Assembly (NCBI GenBank): GCA_026197195.1 | Contig: JAPHUG010000108.1 | Span: 1 to 8,792, forward strand | Reading direction: 5' to 3' | Origin: Sedimenticola sp. | GTDB taxonomy: Bacteria; Pseudomonadota; Gammaproteobacteria; Chromatiales; Chromatiaceae | DNA length: 8,792 nt | In this document: positions 1-5,939 of the stretch, piece after piece | Layout of the letters: every line of letters starts with the position of its first letter | How positions within the stretch are numbered: position 1 is the stretch's first letter | Notes under the pieces: generated by a model | What the model was told of the DNA's origin: nothing | The model's input: only the letters and a program-made list of their open reading frames with translations | Database searches by the model: none | Translations under genes and position numbers: made by a program

Positions 1-695
1 AACTCACGGCGGTTGAGGCCGTGATCACGGGTCGAACGGTAGCGCATCCCCAGGCGGTAGCCAGCGTGACGCAGGTGACACGGGGTGAACAGTCGGGGGC
101 GTATCTGTTTGAGATTCCCGGGCGTCTGCCAGTGACCCGAATCGATCTAATCCCGGGTGAACGTAACACCATTGTGCGGGTATCGCTCTACTCTCGTGCC
201 ACGGAACAGGCCGTCTGGAATCATCGCGGCAGTGGCAACATCTATCGACTGCTGCTTAACGAGACAGCGCTGGAACAGACAGTACTGAGCCTGAATCGTA
301 CCGGCGATCGGTTTTGGAAATTGGTTGTCGACGAGTCGGGAGGTGGCTTGGGCGATGCGCTCCCCACTGTCAGCGTGAGCTGGATACCCCATCAGTTGCA
401 GTTTTCTGCCCGTGGAGAGGGCCCCTACCTGTTGGCCTATGGCAGTGCGTTGGCCAAGCCGTCGCAACAGGCCAGCCTGTTAAACGGCTTCAGTGAGGAA
501 GAGCGGCAGCAGATGGTTAGCGAATCGATTGTCCCCAGCGAGCCATTTGACCTGGCAGGCCCGGCGGCCCTGACGATGGAACGCAGTTATGATCTCAAGC
601 AGTGGTCACTCTGGGGGGTACTTATCCTCGCTTCCCTGTTGCTCGGTTGGATGGCCTGGTCGACCCTGCGGCAGATGAATCGGGCGGGTGGCTGA
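1..695 (+). CDS. DUF3999 family membrane-anchored protein, C-terminal part (5' end cut by window edge)
   Basis: The reading frame is open from the left edge (first full codon at position 3) to the TGA at 693-695. A GTG at 21 is in frame, but coding continues upstream of it, so it is probably internal. About 230 residues are visible. They are beta-rich, with the segment EGPYLLAYGS in the middle and one hydrophobic stretch near the end (WSLWGVLILASLLLGWMAW) followed by a short Arg-containing tail (LRQMNR). This order, a periplasmic beta-domain then one C-terminal membrane helix, is what I know of DUF3999 proteins. They often sit beside a DUF2339 membrane protein gene, which would lie off the left edge. 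The molecular role is not established. The predicted topology is periplasmic domain outside and a short tail in the cytoplasm. The stop is followed 35 bp later by a REP hairpin. The family call rests on pattern recall and the N-terminal part is not visible. Confidence 0.72.
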   Translation, partial: LTAVEAVITGRTVAHPQAVASVTQVTRGEQSGAYLFEIPGRLPVTRIDLIPGERNTIVRVSLYSRATEQAVWNHRGSGNIYRLLLNETALEQTVLSLNRTGDRFWKLVVDESGGGLGDALPTVSVSWIPHQLQFSARGEGPYLLAYGSALAKPSQQASLLNGFSEEERQQMVSESIVPSEPFDLAGPAALTMERSYDLKQWSLWGVLILASLLLGWMAWSTLRQMNRAGG

Positions 696-730
696 GGTGG
701 TGGAAGTTTTGGATGTATTATTCAATCCAT

Positions 731-760
731 GTAGGGTGGGCACGTTTTTTGTGCCCACGC
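731..760 (+). repeat. REP element copy 1 (GTAG head, left-type)
   Basis: It begins with the tetranucleotide GTAG, then forms a perfect 8-bp stem GTGGGCAC (736-743) / GTGCCCAC (751-758) around a 7-nt T-rich loop. It is preceded by CAATCCAT, nearly the same as the CAAGCCAT before copy 3. It lies 35 bp after the DUF3999 stop, head first relative to that transcript, so it would fold in the mRNA 3' end. A GTAG or similar head next to a hairpin is the known signature of RAYT-associated REPs. It pairs in inverted orientation with copy 2. Confidence 0.88.
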
Positions 761-858
761 AGACGATCTAGGTGGATACGTGTTTCGTATATTTAGCCAA
801 TATTGTTCTCTGCCCCGATTTTCGCTAGGGTACCTTTGTTCGATCTGTTATTTGAATA

Positions 859-1545
859 TTATAAAACCGCGTGGGCACAACATCGTGCCCACCCTACCCG
901 GCTTCCAATTAAAAACAGCCCGGTACCGAGGATAAACAGTGTGGAGGGTTCAGGTACAGAGGTTCTATACTCGGCATCAATTCGCAGGTCATCCAGGGCA
1001 ATGGCTTGCAAATCGCCAAATGAACTAGTAACGAGTGGCAAGGCTACGACCAATAATGATGAAAATCCGTCTGCATCAGTCCAGCCCACCGTGTTACCTT
1101 GATCTAAGAGGGTGCTTCCAGAGCCGGTCAGAATACCATCTTTGATGGTTTTCCAGTGAAGATAGCTGGATGTGTAGTCTTTCCATCCATCGCCGTAAAA
1201 AAAATCTAGGGCGTAGATATAGCTACCATCAGCCATCGATATAGTGGTTTCGTTAGTGTTCCCGCCGCTTTCGAAATGGAACCCTGTTACTGTTGGTGTG
1301 CTAAAAGGACTAAAACCATCATAGGAGTATCCGGGAGCTGAAATGGCGATACCATCTTCGACATAATTGAGCAGGTTAACTCCAGCGCTTAGATTGTCAA
1401 AACTTGCACTATTTGACGGATGATCCACGCTATAGCCGTCCACGAAGACCGGTAAAGAGTAAGCAGGAGAAGAGCAGAACAAAATGAAAAGCCAAGCAAG
1501 GATTTTCATTGGCTGTACAGGAAAAATATTAAATAACTTGGGCAT
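859..1545 (-). CDS. PEP-CTERM sorting domain protein, predicted secreted, with REP-encoded C-terminus
   Basis: This 228-residue protein has an N-terminal hydrophobic signal sequence (about residues 13-30, ending SSPAYS) and a beta-rich middle with the segment YALDFFYGDGW. Near residue 188 there is an ALDDLRI stretch of the kind often seen just before the sorting signal. The signal itself follows: VPEPST (about 197-202), then a hydrophobic segment LFILGTGLFLIGS. In this family the signal is recognised by an exosortase (EpsH/XrtA type) in the inner membrane, and the products are linked to exopolysaccharide and biofilm or floc formation. The usual ending is a short Arg/Lys cluster. Here residues 216-228 come from the REP repeat and read RVGWARCCAHAVL, with only two Arg. 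The start at 1545 is supported by AAGGGA (1553-1558) seven bases upstream. The internal Met13 at 1509 gives a neater signal peptide but has no visible Shine-Dalgarno. The CDS is about 46% GC by hand count, against about 59% in a sample of hslU, which suggests a separate history. The substrate and role are unknown. Confidence 0.8.
   Translation of the reverse strand: MPKLFNIFPVQPMKILAWLFILFCSSPAYSLPVFVDGYSVDHPSNSASFDNLSAGVNLLNYVEDGIAISAPGYSYDGFSPFSTPTVTGFHFESGGNTNETTISMADGSYIYALDFFYGDGWKDYTSSYLHWKTIKDGILTGSGSTLLDQGNTVGWTDADGFSSLLVVALPLVTSSFGDLQAIALDDLRIDAEYRTSVPEPSTLFILGTGLFLIGSRVGWARCCAHAVL
864..900 (-). repeat. REP element copy 2 (GTAG head, right-type), overlapping the 3' end of the PEP-CTERM gene
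   Basis: On the minus strand it reads CGG, then GTAG, then the 8-bp stem GTGGGCAC/GTGCCCAC (plus-strand 871-878 and 885-892) with a 6-nt loop. The 39 nt at 862-900 are identical to 2332-2370 (copy 4), while the outer flanks differ. It is inverted relative to copy 1, and 731-900 together make a BIME-like unit of about 170 bp. The repeat lies inside the PEP-CTERM reading frame and encodes its last 13 residues. Confidence 0.9.
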
Positions 1546-1595
1546 TCATCATTCCCTTGATTTTTGTTTTGCTATAGTTAGTCTGGAACTTCAAG

Positions 1596-1611
1596 AGCAA
1601 TGATTGTGCCA
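1596..1611 (-). promoter_or_regulatory. Sigma-54 (RpoN) -24/-12 promoter of the PEP-CTERM gene
   Basis: The minus strand reads TGGCACA, then four bases, then TTGCT. The sigma-54 consensus is TGGCACG-N4-TTGCW, so all positions match except the final G of the first block. The spacing of the GG and GC dinucleotides is exact. Initiation about 12 nt past the GC would fall near 1586, giving a 5' leader of roughly 40 nt that contains the AAGGGA ribosome site. RpoN together with the PrsK/PrsR two-component system is known to drive PEP-CTERM genes in some floc-forming betaproteobacteria, so the sigma type suits the gene. Confidence 0.75.
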
Positions 1612-1653
1612 ATAAAATAAAATCAAGTACTTAAGTTACTGTGCGTTCAATTC

Positions 1654-1697
1654 GTGTAAAAAATACTGACACTTTGGGATTAATGGAATTGTATCAG
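1654..1697. promoter_or_regulatory. Possible upstream activator site for the sigma-54 promoter (weak)
   Basis: Two imperfect dyads lie about 45-85 bp upstream of the -24 element. CTGACAC (1666-1672) faces GTATCAG (1691-1697), with 6 of 7 positions complementary across an 18-nt spacer. GTGT (1654-1657) faces ACAC (1669-1672). The distance suits a bacterial enhancer-binding protein, but such short dyads occur by chance in AT-rich DNA. I know no binding-site consensus well enough to match it. Confidence 0.25.
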
Positions 1698-1720
1698 CAG
1701 TTGTTCGCCGTACAAGCCAT

Positions 1721-1750
1721 GTAGGGTGGCACGATTTTGTGCCCACGCGG
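1721..1750 (+). repeat. REP element copy 3 (left-type, one base missing in stem)
   Basis: It has the same GTAG head and tail ending GTGCCCACGCGG as the other copies. The 5' arm is GTGGCAC instead of GTGGGCAC, so one C of the opposite arm is left unpaired. It starts after CAAGCCAT, resembling the left flank of copy 1. Its end lies four bases from the RAYT stop codon. It forms an inverted pair with copy 4 around the transposase gene. Confidence 0.87.
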
Positions 1751-1754
1751 ATAA

Positions 1755-2303
1755 TCATTCACCAAACCGTTCGCCTGAACAGGTCATTTCTCCACCACCC
1801 CAATCTTTCCCCGTTTCACCTCGGGCCACATAGCGATGAAATGTAGAGTAAGGCCAGTCGACTACTTGCTCGCATAGCCCATGCTTGACCGGGTTGTAGT
1901 GTATGTAATCGACGTGCCGCGTAAAGTCCTGGTCATCGCGGATTCGGTGTTCCCAGTAACGTCGTTGCCATATTGTCGATTCCCGATGTTTACGTTTCGA
2001 AGCGCTCATCCAATCAAGTCGTTTATATTCCGTTGCACAGGTTAAGCTTACTGAACGCTTTATCAGGCCCCATCGGACTGCATAGTCCGCATCATCCGAT
2101 GGCAGGGTCCAGATGCAATGCAGGTGATCAGGCAACAATACCCAGGCATCAATTTTGAAGGGCCGATTGATCCGTACCGATTCGATTGCTTTTCGCAAGG
2201 CATTGCGTACCTTGGTGTCGCATAGCAGGGGTTGTCGGCGATAAGTGACCAGCGTGAAGAAATAGGTTGCACCTTTCGTGTTGGCGCGGCGATATTGGGA
2301 CAT
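1755..2303 (-). CDS. rayT: REP-associated tyrosine transposase (RAYT, Y1/HUH family)
   Basis: The protein has 182 residues, a normal length for the family. The N-terminal strand GATYFFTLVTYRRQPLL (about residues 11-27) is a family hallmark. The metal-binding HUH motif is H60-L61-H62 within LLPDHLHCIW. Helix segments IWQRRYWEHRIRDDQDF lead to the nucleophile region YIHYNPVKHGL; the catalytic Tyr is probably Y133, and Y136 is a second candidate. The enzyme cuts and joins single-stranded DNA at REP hairpins, recognising the GTAG head. All catalytic elements are present and the frame is intact, so it is probably functional or only recently inactivated. The ATG at 2303 fits the conserved N-terminus (MSQYRRANTKGATYFF). 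A GGA about ten bases upstream and an AAGG abutting the start are the only ribosome-site candidates, so expression may be weak. It is unrelated in function to its neighbours ubiB and the PEP-CTERM gene. Confidence 0.93.
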   Translation of the reverse strand: MSQYRRANTKGATYFFTLVTYRRQPLLCDTKVRNALRKAIESVRINRPFKIDAWVLLPDHLHCIWTLPSDDADYAVRWGLIKRSVSLTCATEYKRLDWMSASKRKHRESTIWQRRYWEHRIRDDQDFTRHVDYIHYNPVKHGLCEQVVDWPYSTFHRYVARGETGKDWGGGEMTCSGERFGE

Positions 2304-2331
2304 CCTTGTTCCATCTCTTTATGAAGATAGT

Positions 2332-2370
2332 TAAAACCGCGTGGGCACAACATCGTGCCCACCCTACCCG
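2332..2370 (-). repeat. REP element copy 4 (right-type) in the 3' untranslated region of ubiB
   Basis: It is a 39-nt exact match to 862-900. On the minus strand it starts CGG-GTAG and folds into the 8-bp stem (plus-strand 2341-2348 and 2355-2362) with a 6-nt loop, then GCGGTTTTA. It begins 27 nt past the ubiB stop, head first. It could stabilise or end the ubiB-side transcript, as REP hairpins are known to do, but the short run of four T is not a strong intrinsic terminator. It is also the upstream boundary of the RAYT element. Confidence 0.9.
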
Positions 2371-2397
2371 ATTGTTTGATTCAGACCCTTGGCGATT

Positions 2398-4053
2398 TTA
2401 GCCCTTCAGCCAGGAGCGGAGCAGGGTCAGACCACCCACGGCAGAGAGTCCCAGGCCTGCGGTGGTGACAGTGGTGGCAGAGAGCAGTTGCCCGGGGCCA
2501 AGTAGTAGCGTTAATGCGCCTGTGATCAACAGGGTAGCGCCACTGATGGCGGTGATCAGATTGCGCTGGTGCTTGCGGGTGTCGGCCCGAAGTTTTTCCA
2601 GCTCTTCAGATTTCCAGTTCAGTTCCAGCCGTCCCTCAGAAGCATCGACCAGCACCTTGTGCAGTAGAATCGGCATGTCGGCCGCGTATTCCGTCATCTT
2701 GGGCAGGTTCTTTTTCAGCTTGCGGGTGAAGGCTTTTGGGCCTACCTGATCTTTCATCCAGCGTTCCAGATAGGGCTTGGCGGTGGCCCAGAGATCCAGT
2801 TCCGGATAGAGCTGACGACCCAGCCCCTCAATATAGAGCAGGGTCTTTTGCAGCAGCACCAGCTGGGGCTGCACCTCCATATCAAACCGCCGCGCGGTCT
2901 GGAACAGATTGAGCAGGAAGTGCCCGAAGGAGATCTCGCTCAGGGGCTTGTTGAAGATCGGTTCACAGACCGAGCGGATGGCCGATTCAAACTCTTCGAC
3001 CCGGGTGCCTTTCGGAACCCAGCCGGACTCCACGTGCAGCTCTGCCACCCGATAATAATCACGGTTGAAGAAGGCCAGCAGGTTTTCTGCCAGATAGCGC
3101 TGGTCCTCGGTCGTGAGTGAACCGACAATACCAAAATCGACCGCGATATAACGACCGCTGGGTTCGACAAAGATATTGCCGGGATGCATATCTGCATGGA
3201 AGAAGTTATCCCGGAACACCTGGGTGAAGAAGATCTCGACCCCCTGGGTGCCGAGCTGCTCCATGCTGATGCCGGCGGCTTTCAGTGCGGCGATGTTGCC
3301 AACGGGAATACCGTGAATACGCTCCATCACCAGGACATTGGTGCGGGTGTAATCCCAGTAGATCTCAGGCACAAACAGGATATCGCTGCCTTCCCAGTTG
3401 CGGCGCAGCTGGGCGGCATTGGCCGCTTCCCGCTGCATATCCAGTTCGTCCAGGATGGTCTTTTCGTAATCCCGCACCACTTCAACCGGACGCAGCCGTT
3501 TGCCATCCTTCCAGTAACGGTCTGCCAGGCCAGCGATGATATAGAGCAGTCCGACATCCCGACGGATGATCTGCTCGATATTTGGCCGCAGTACTTTGAC
3601 GACCACCTTTTTGCCGTTCTTCAGTTCAGCAGTGTGGACCTGTGCGATAGAAGCAGAGGCCAGCGGTTTTTCATCAAATGAATCCAGCACATCTTCAATC
3701 GGGTGCTCAAAGGCCGCTTCGATAATCTGTCTTGCCTTCTGGCCAGAGAAGGGAGGCACCGCATCCTGCAGTTTGGACAGCTCGTCGGCTATATCATCTG
3801 GCAGCAGGTCCCGGCGGGTGGAGAGGATCTGTCCGAACTTGATAAAGATCGGCCCGAGATCCTCCAGTGCTTGCCGCATCCGTACAGGGTAAGGAGGTAA
3901 CTTGTTCCGGCGCAGCCAGTAGAAGGGCGATAAGTAGAGCAGAAACCGAACCGGGCGAAACAGATGGGTGGCGAGGATCACCTCGTCCAAGCCATGACGC
4001 AGCAGCACCCAGTTGATATGCAGTAGACGCAGGGCCTCTTTGGGTCGGATCAC
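2398..4053 (-). CDS. ubiB: Ubiquinone biosynthesis atypical kinase/ATPase UbiB
   Basis: This 551-residue ABC1/ADCK/UbiB-family protein needed for aerobic ubiquinone synthesis is of usual length. In order it shows the family-specific KxGQ motif KFGQ (72-75), the Ala-rich loop region [10 protein letters not shown] (131-140), the ATP-site Lys in VVVKVLRP (K153), the catalytic segment HADMHPGN (286-293) and the metal-binding DFG (306-308). Two C-terminal hydrophobic helices (about 499-518 and 525-546) anchor it in the inner membrane. In UbiB-type proteins ATPase activity is thought to help extract lipid intermediates. The start is GTG at 4053, whose bases overlap the ubiJ TGA (GTGA, 4 nt), with GAGG upstream; this indicates translational coupling. 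It is the last gene of the block and a REP hairpin follows. Confidence 0.97.
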   Translation of the reverse strand: MIRPKEALRLLHINWVLLRHGLDEVILATHLFRPVRFLLYLSPFYWLRRNKLPPYPVRMRQALEDLGPIFIKFGQILSTRRDLLPDDIADELSKLQDAVPPFSGQKARQIIEAAFEHPIEDVLDSFDEKPLASASIAQVHTAELKNGKKVVVKVLRPNIEQIIRRDVGLLYIIAGLADRYWKDGKRLRPVEVVRDYEKTILDELDMQREAANAAQLRRNWEGSDILFVPEIYWDYTRTNVLVMERIHGIPVGNIAALKAAGISMEQLGTQGVEIFFTQVFRDNFFHADMHPGNIFVEPSGRYIAVDFGIVGSLTTEDQRYLAENLLAFFNRDYYRVAELHVESGWVPKGTRVEEFESAIRSVCEPIFNKPLSEISFGHFLLNLFQTARRFDMEVQPQLVLLQKTLLYIEGLGRQLYPELDLWATAKPYLERWMKDQVGPKAFTRKLKKNLPKMTEYAADMPILLHKVLVDASEGRLELNWKSEELEKLRADTRKHQRNLITAISGATLLITGALTLLLGPGQLLSATTVTTAGLGLSAVGGLTLLRSWLKG

Positions 4054-4685
4054 TGAGCGTCGCCTCGCGATGGGGTGTTTAGTTTGTCCAGTAACAGTGC
4101 AGTACGGGCCTGAAGTCGTTCGACGTCATCCCGGGTCTGATCCACCTCGGCAAGGAACTGCTCAATCTCTTCCCGTTCCGGGAGTATCTGGATCTCCTGC
4201 TGCAACAGCTCTTTAACATCCAGTTTGAGTGTGTCGAGGGAGCGGCGCCCCCAGCCGGCTATGCCTTTTACCGCACCGACAATATCGTCAGCTACCAGGG
4301 TGCCGGTATAGCTGGCGAGTTGGGCCTCCCAGTCGATGGCCATGCCACCCAGAATCTTACCGAAACGGTGAGCCAGCTCGGTATCGCCAGAGATAACCAC
4401 ATCGCCGGAGAAGAGCTGATCAGAGCTGCTCTGTTGGTCACCCATGCGAGCCAGGGCCAGTGGGGTTCCCCGCAGGACGCAGTCGGGTTCATCTTCATAG
4501 CGGGAGAACAGTTGGACACCGGCCGGGCCGGGGATCAGAAAGAGGGTCTGGCCAAGACCGGACAGTTCGAAGGCGATCACCTTGCCGTGCAGGCGGGCCA
4601 TCTGTGACTGGGCCTGTGGGTCCAGACTGAGATATTGATTGAAGGCCTGTTCAAGGCCAGCGACAGCAACAGCGGAGAGGCTCAT
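4050..4685 (-). CDS. ubiJ: Ubiquinone biosynthesis accessory factor UbiJ (SCP2 domain)
   Basis: The protein has 211 residues. The N-terminal half is an SCP2 sterol-carrier-like domain (about residues 12-110, containing [19 protein letters not shown] and the [14 protein letters not shown] helix). The C-terminal part (about 145-205) is highly charged and probably coiled coil ([24 protein letters not shown]). UbiJ binds lipid and works with UbiK in the soluble Ubi complex that carries out the late hydroxylation and methylation steps. The position between ubiE and ubiB is the classic gammaproteobacterial order. AGGGG (4694-4698) lies eight bases before the ATG at 4685. The gap to ubiE is 17 bp and the 3' end overlaps ubiB by 4 nt, so the three are very probably one transcript. 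Confidence 0.94.
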   Translation of the reverse strand: MSLSAVAVAGLEQAFNQYLSLDPQAQSQMARLHGKVIAFELSGLGQTLFLIPGPAGVQLFSRYEDEPDCVLRGTPLALARMGDQQSSSDQLFSGDVVISGDTELAHRFGKILGGMAIDWEAQLASYTGTLVADDIVGAVKGIAGWGRRSLDTLKLDVKELLQQEIQILPEREEIEQFLAEVDQTRDDVERLQARTALLLDKLNTPSRGDAQ

Positions 4686-4702
4686 GGTCAGAACCCCTGG
4701 GG

Positions 4703-5452
4703 TTATAGTTTGAAGCCGCGATGAACGGCAACGATACCGCCCGTCAGATTATGGTAGTCACAGCGCTCCAGGCCGGCCTGTTCCATCATCCCTTTGAGTG
4801 TCTCTTGATCCGGATGCATGCGGATCGACTCTGCCAGGTACCGATAGCTCTCCTCGTCATTGGCCACCACCTTGCCGATCTTGGGCAACAGTTTAAAGGA
4901 GTAGAGGTCATAGACGGTTTTCAGCGGCTTACCCTGGGGATGGGAGAACTCCAGCACCAGCACTCGACCGCCCGGTTTCAGGACCCGGCACATCTCGTTC
5001 AGCGCTTGTTGCTTATCCGTTACGTTACGCAGGCCAAAGGCGATAGTGATGCAGTCAAAGCTGTTATCCGGGAAGGGGATCTGCTCGGCATTGACCTGGG
5101 TATAGGCCAGATTACCCACCAGGCCATCATCGGCCATGCGAATCCGGCCCTGGTTGAGCATGGCGGCATTGATGTCGGTCATCACCACCAGGCCATCCGG
5201 GCCCACCAGGCCAGCGAAACGCGCTGCCAAGTCACCGGTACCTGAAGCGAGATCGAGGATCTTTTGTCCGCGACGAATACCGGCCAGCTCTACCGCAAAG
5301 CGCTTCCATATCCGGTGGATACCGAAGGACATCAGGTCATTCATCAGGTCATAGCGGGTGGCAACAGAATCAAAAACCGCCTTTACCCGGCCGGCCTTTT
5401 CCTGGGCGTTGATGGTCTCAAAACCAAAATGTGTGGAGTTGTTATCCGTCAT
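4703..5452 (-). CDS. ubiE: Ubiquinone/menaquinone C-methyltransferase UbiE
   Basis: This 249-residue class I SAM-dependent methyltransferase performs the C-methylation of the ubiquinone ring precursor, and of demethylmenaquinone where that exists. The SAM motif I is [11 protein letters not shown] (65-75) and the acidic residue binding the ribose is D93 in MTDIN. The UbiE signatures [13 protein letters not shown] (121-133) and AFGLRN (138-143) follow, and the C-terminus ends in [14 protein letters not shown], typical of the family. The start is supported by AAGG about eight bases before the ATG at 5452. The length equals that of well-known homologues. An 86-bp gap separates it from the DUF971 gene upstream. 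No clear promoter was found in that gap, so it could be read from hslV or from its own unrecognised promoter. Confidence 0.97.
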   Translation of the reverse strand: MTDNNSTHFGFETINAQEKAGRVKAVFDSVATRYDLMNDLMSFGIHRIWKRFAVELAGIRRGQKILDLASGTGDLAARFAGLVGPDGLVVMTDINAAMLNQGRIRMADDGLVGNLAYTQVNAEQIPFPDNSFDCITIAFGLRNVTDKQQALNEMCRVLKPGGRVLVLEFSHPQGKPLKTVYDLYSFKLLPKIGKVVANDEESYRYLAESIRMHPDQETLKGMMEQAGLERCDYHNLTGGIVAVHRGFKL

Positions 5453-5538
5453 GTTGCTGCCTTAACAGATGGCTGATGATGGCAATATTACCAATTTCTG
5501 TAAGTGTATCGGTTTTTCGCCGATTCAGGAACTCACGC

Positions 5539-5904
5539 TCAGTTGTCGGCCTTGCGTTTGTGACCGGCGGCTTCCAGGCGTTGCAGATAGCTCTGCCAGT
5601 TCTGCTCATAGTTGGCCCCCAGGTTGTAGAGATATTCCCAGGAGTAGATGCCGGTGTTGTGCTCATCGTCGAAATGGAAGGCGACCGCATAATTCCCCAC
5701 CGGGGTGATCTGGGCGATATTCACATCCTCTTTACCCAGCTGCAGGGTCTCTTGACCGGGGCCGTGGCCCATCACTTCCGCGGAAGGTGAGAAGACCCGC
5801 AGGTATTCACAGGGGAGTTTGAAAGTGGAACCATCATCAAAGGTGATTTCAAGCACTCGCGAGTGCTGATGGAGATTCAACTCTTTAGGTACGAACTTGG
5901 ACAT
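5539..5904 (-). CDS. DUF971 (gamma-butyrobetaine hydroxylase-like N-terminal domain) protein
   Basis: The protein has 121 residues and consists of the DUF971 domain alone. The core shows RVLEITFDDGSTFKLPCEYLRVFSPSAEV (about 16-44), ITPVGNYAVAFHFDDEHNTGIYSW (66-89) and YLYNLG (91-96), all typical of stand-alone members. There is a short charged C-terminal tail (HKRKADN). The eukaryotic hydroxylase version of this domain binds zinc through several Cys and one His. Here only one Cys (C32) is present, so that zinc site is missing. GGAG (about ten bases upstream) supports the ATG at 5904. The gene follows hslU by 35 bp and precedes ubiE, a neighbourhood seen in many gammaproteobacteria. The function is not established; links to iron-sulfur proteins have been suggested because some homologues are fused to Mrp/ApbC. 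Confidence 0.88.
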   Translation of the reverse strand: MSKFVPKELNLHQHSRVLEITFDDGSTFKLPCEYLRVFSPSAEVMGHGPGQETLQLGKEDVNIAQITPVGNYAVAFHFDDEHNTGIYSWEYLYNLGANYEQNWQSYLQRLEAAGHKRKADN

Positions 5905-5939
5905 GTCATCTACTCCAGACAGTGGGGCCGGTTCCTGAT

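Larger units (their letters stand above)
1721..2370 (-). mobile_element. RAYT element: transposase gene between inverted REPs
   Basis: The unit of about 650 bp consists of REP copy 3, the RAYT gene on the minus strand, a 28-base leader, and REP copy 4 in the opposite orientation to copy 3. RAYT genes are known to be flanked by the REPs they recognise, and this matches that layout. RAYTs are domesticated relatives of IS200/IS605 Y1 transposases, and they tend to be single-copy and vertically kept rather than freely jumping. The pair at 731-900 has the same left/right organisation without a transposase gene, like a non-autonomous derivative. I saw no target-site duplication, and none is expected for this family. 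Confidence 0.8.

Noticed and set aside
776..790. Hairpin ATACG-TGTTT-CGTAT between REP copies 1 and 2 as a terminator
   Set aside because: The stem is a weak five pairs without a T-run; convergent genes here may rely on the REP hairpins instead.
803..1102. Plus-strand frame covering REP copy 2 and the PEP-CTERM 3' end
   Set aside because: No ribosome site and no family resemblance. It lies opposite a gene with recognisable signal and sorting domains.
1480..1509. Lipoprotein signal in the PEP-CTERM protein (Cys in LFILFCSS)
   Set aside because: The residues before the Cys (ILF) do not fit a lipobox, while an ordinary cleavage site after SSPAYS does.
2063..2362. 99-codon minus-strand frame overlapping the RAYT gene and REP copy 4
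   Set aside because: It is out of frame with the clear RAYT homology, starts inside the REP and resembles no family.
731..2370. CRISPR array, because of the repeated palindromes
   Set aside because: There are only four copies, in alternating orientation and irregularly spaced with genes between. The structure is that of REPs.
5502..5530. Short hairpin ATCGG/CCGAT in the DUF971-ubiE gap as a terminator
   Set aside because: The stem is only five pairs and no T-run follows on the transcript strand.
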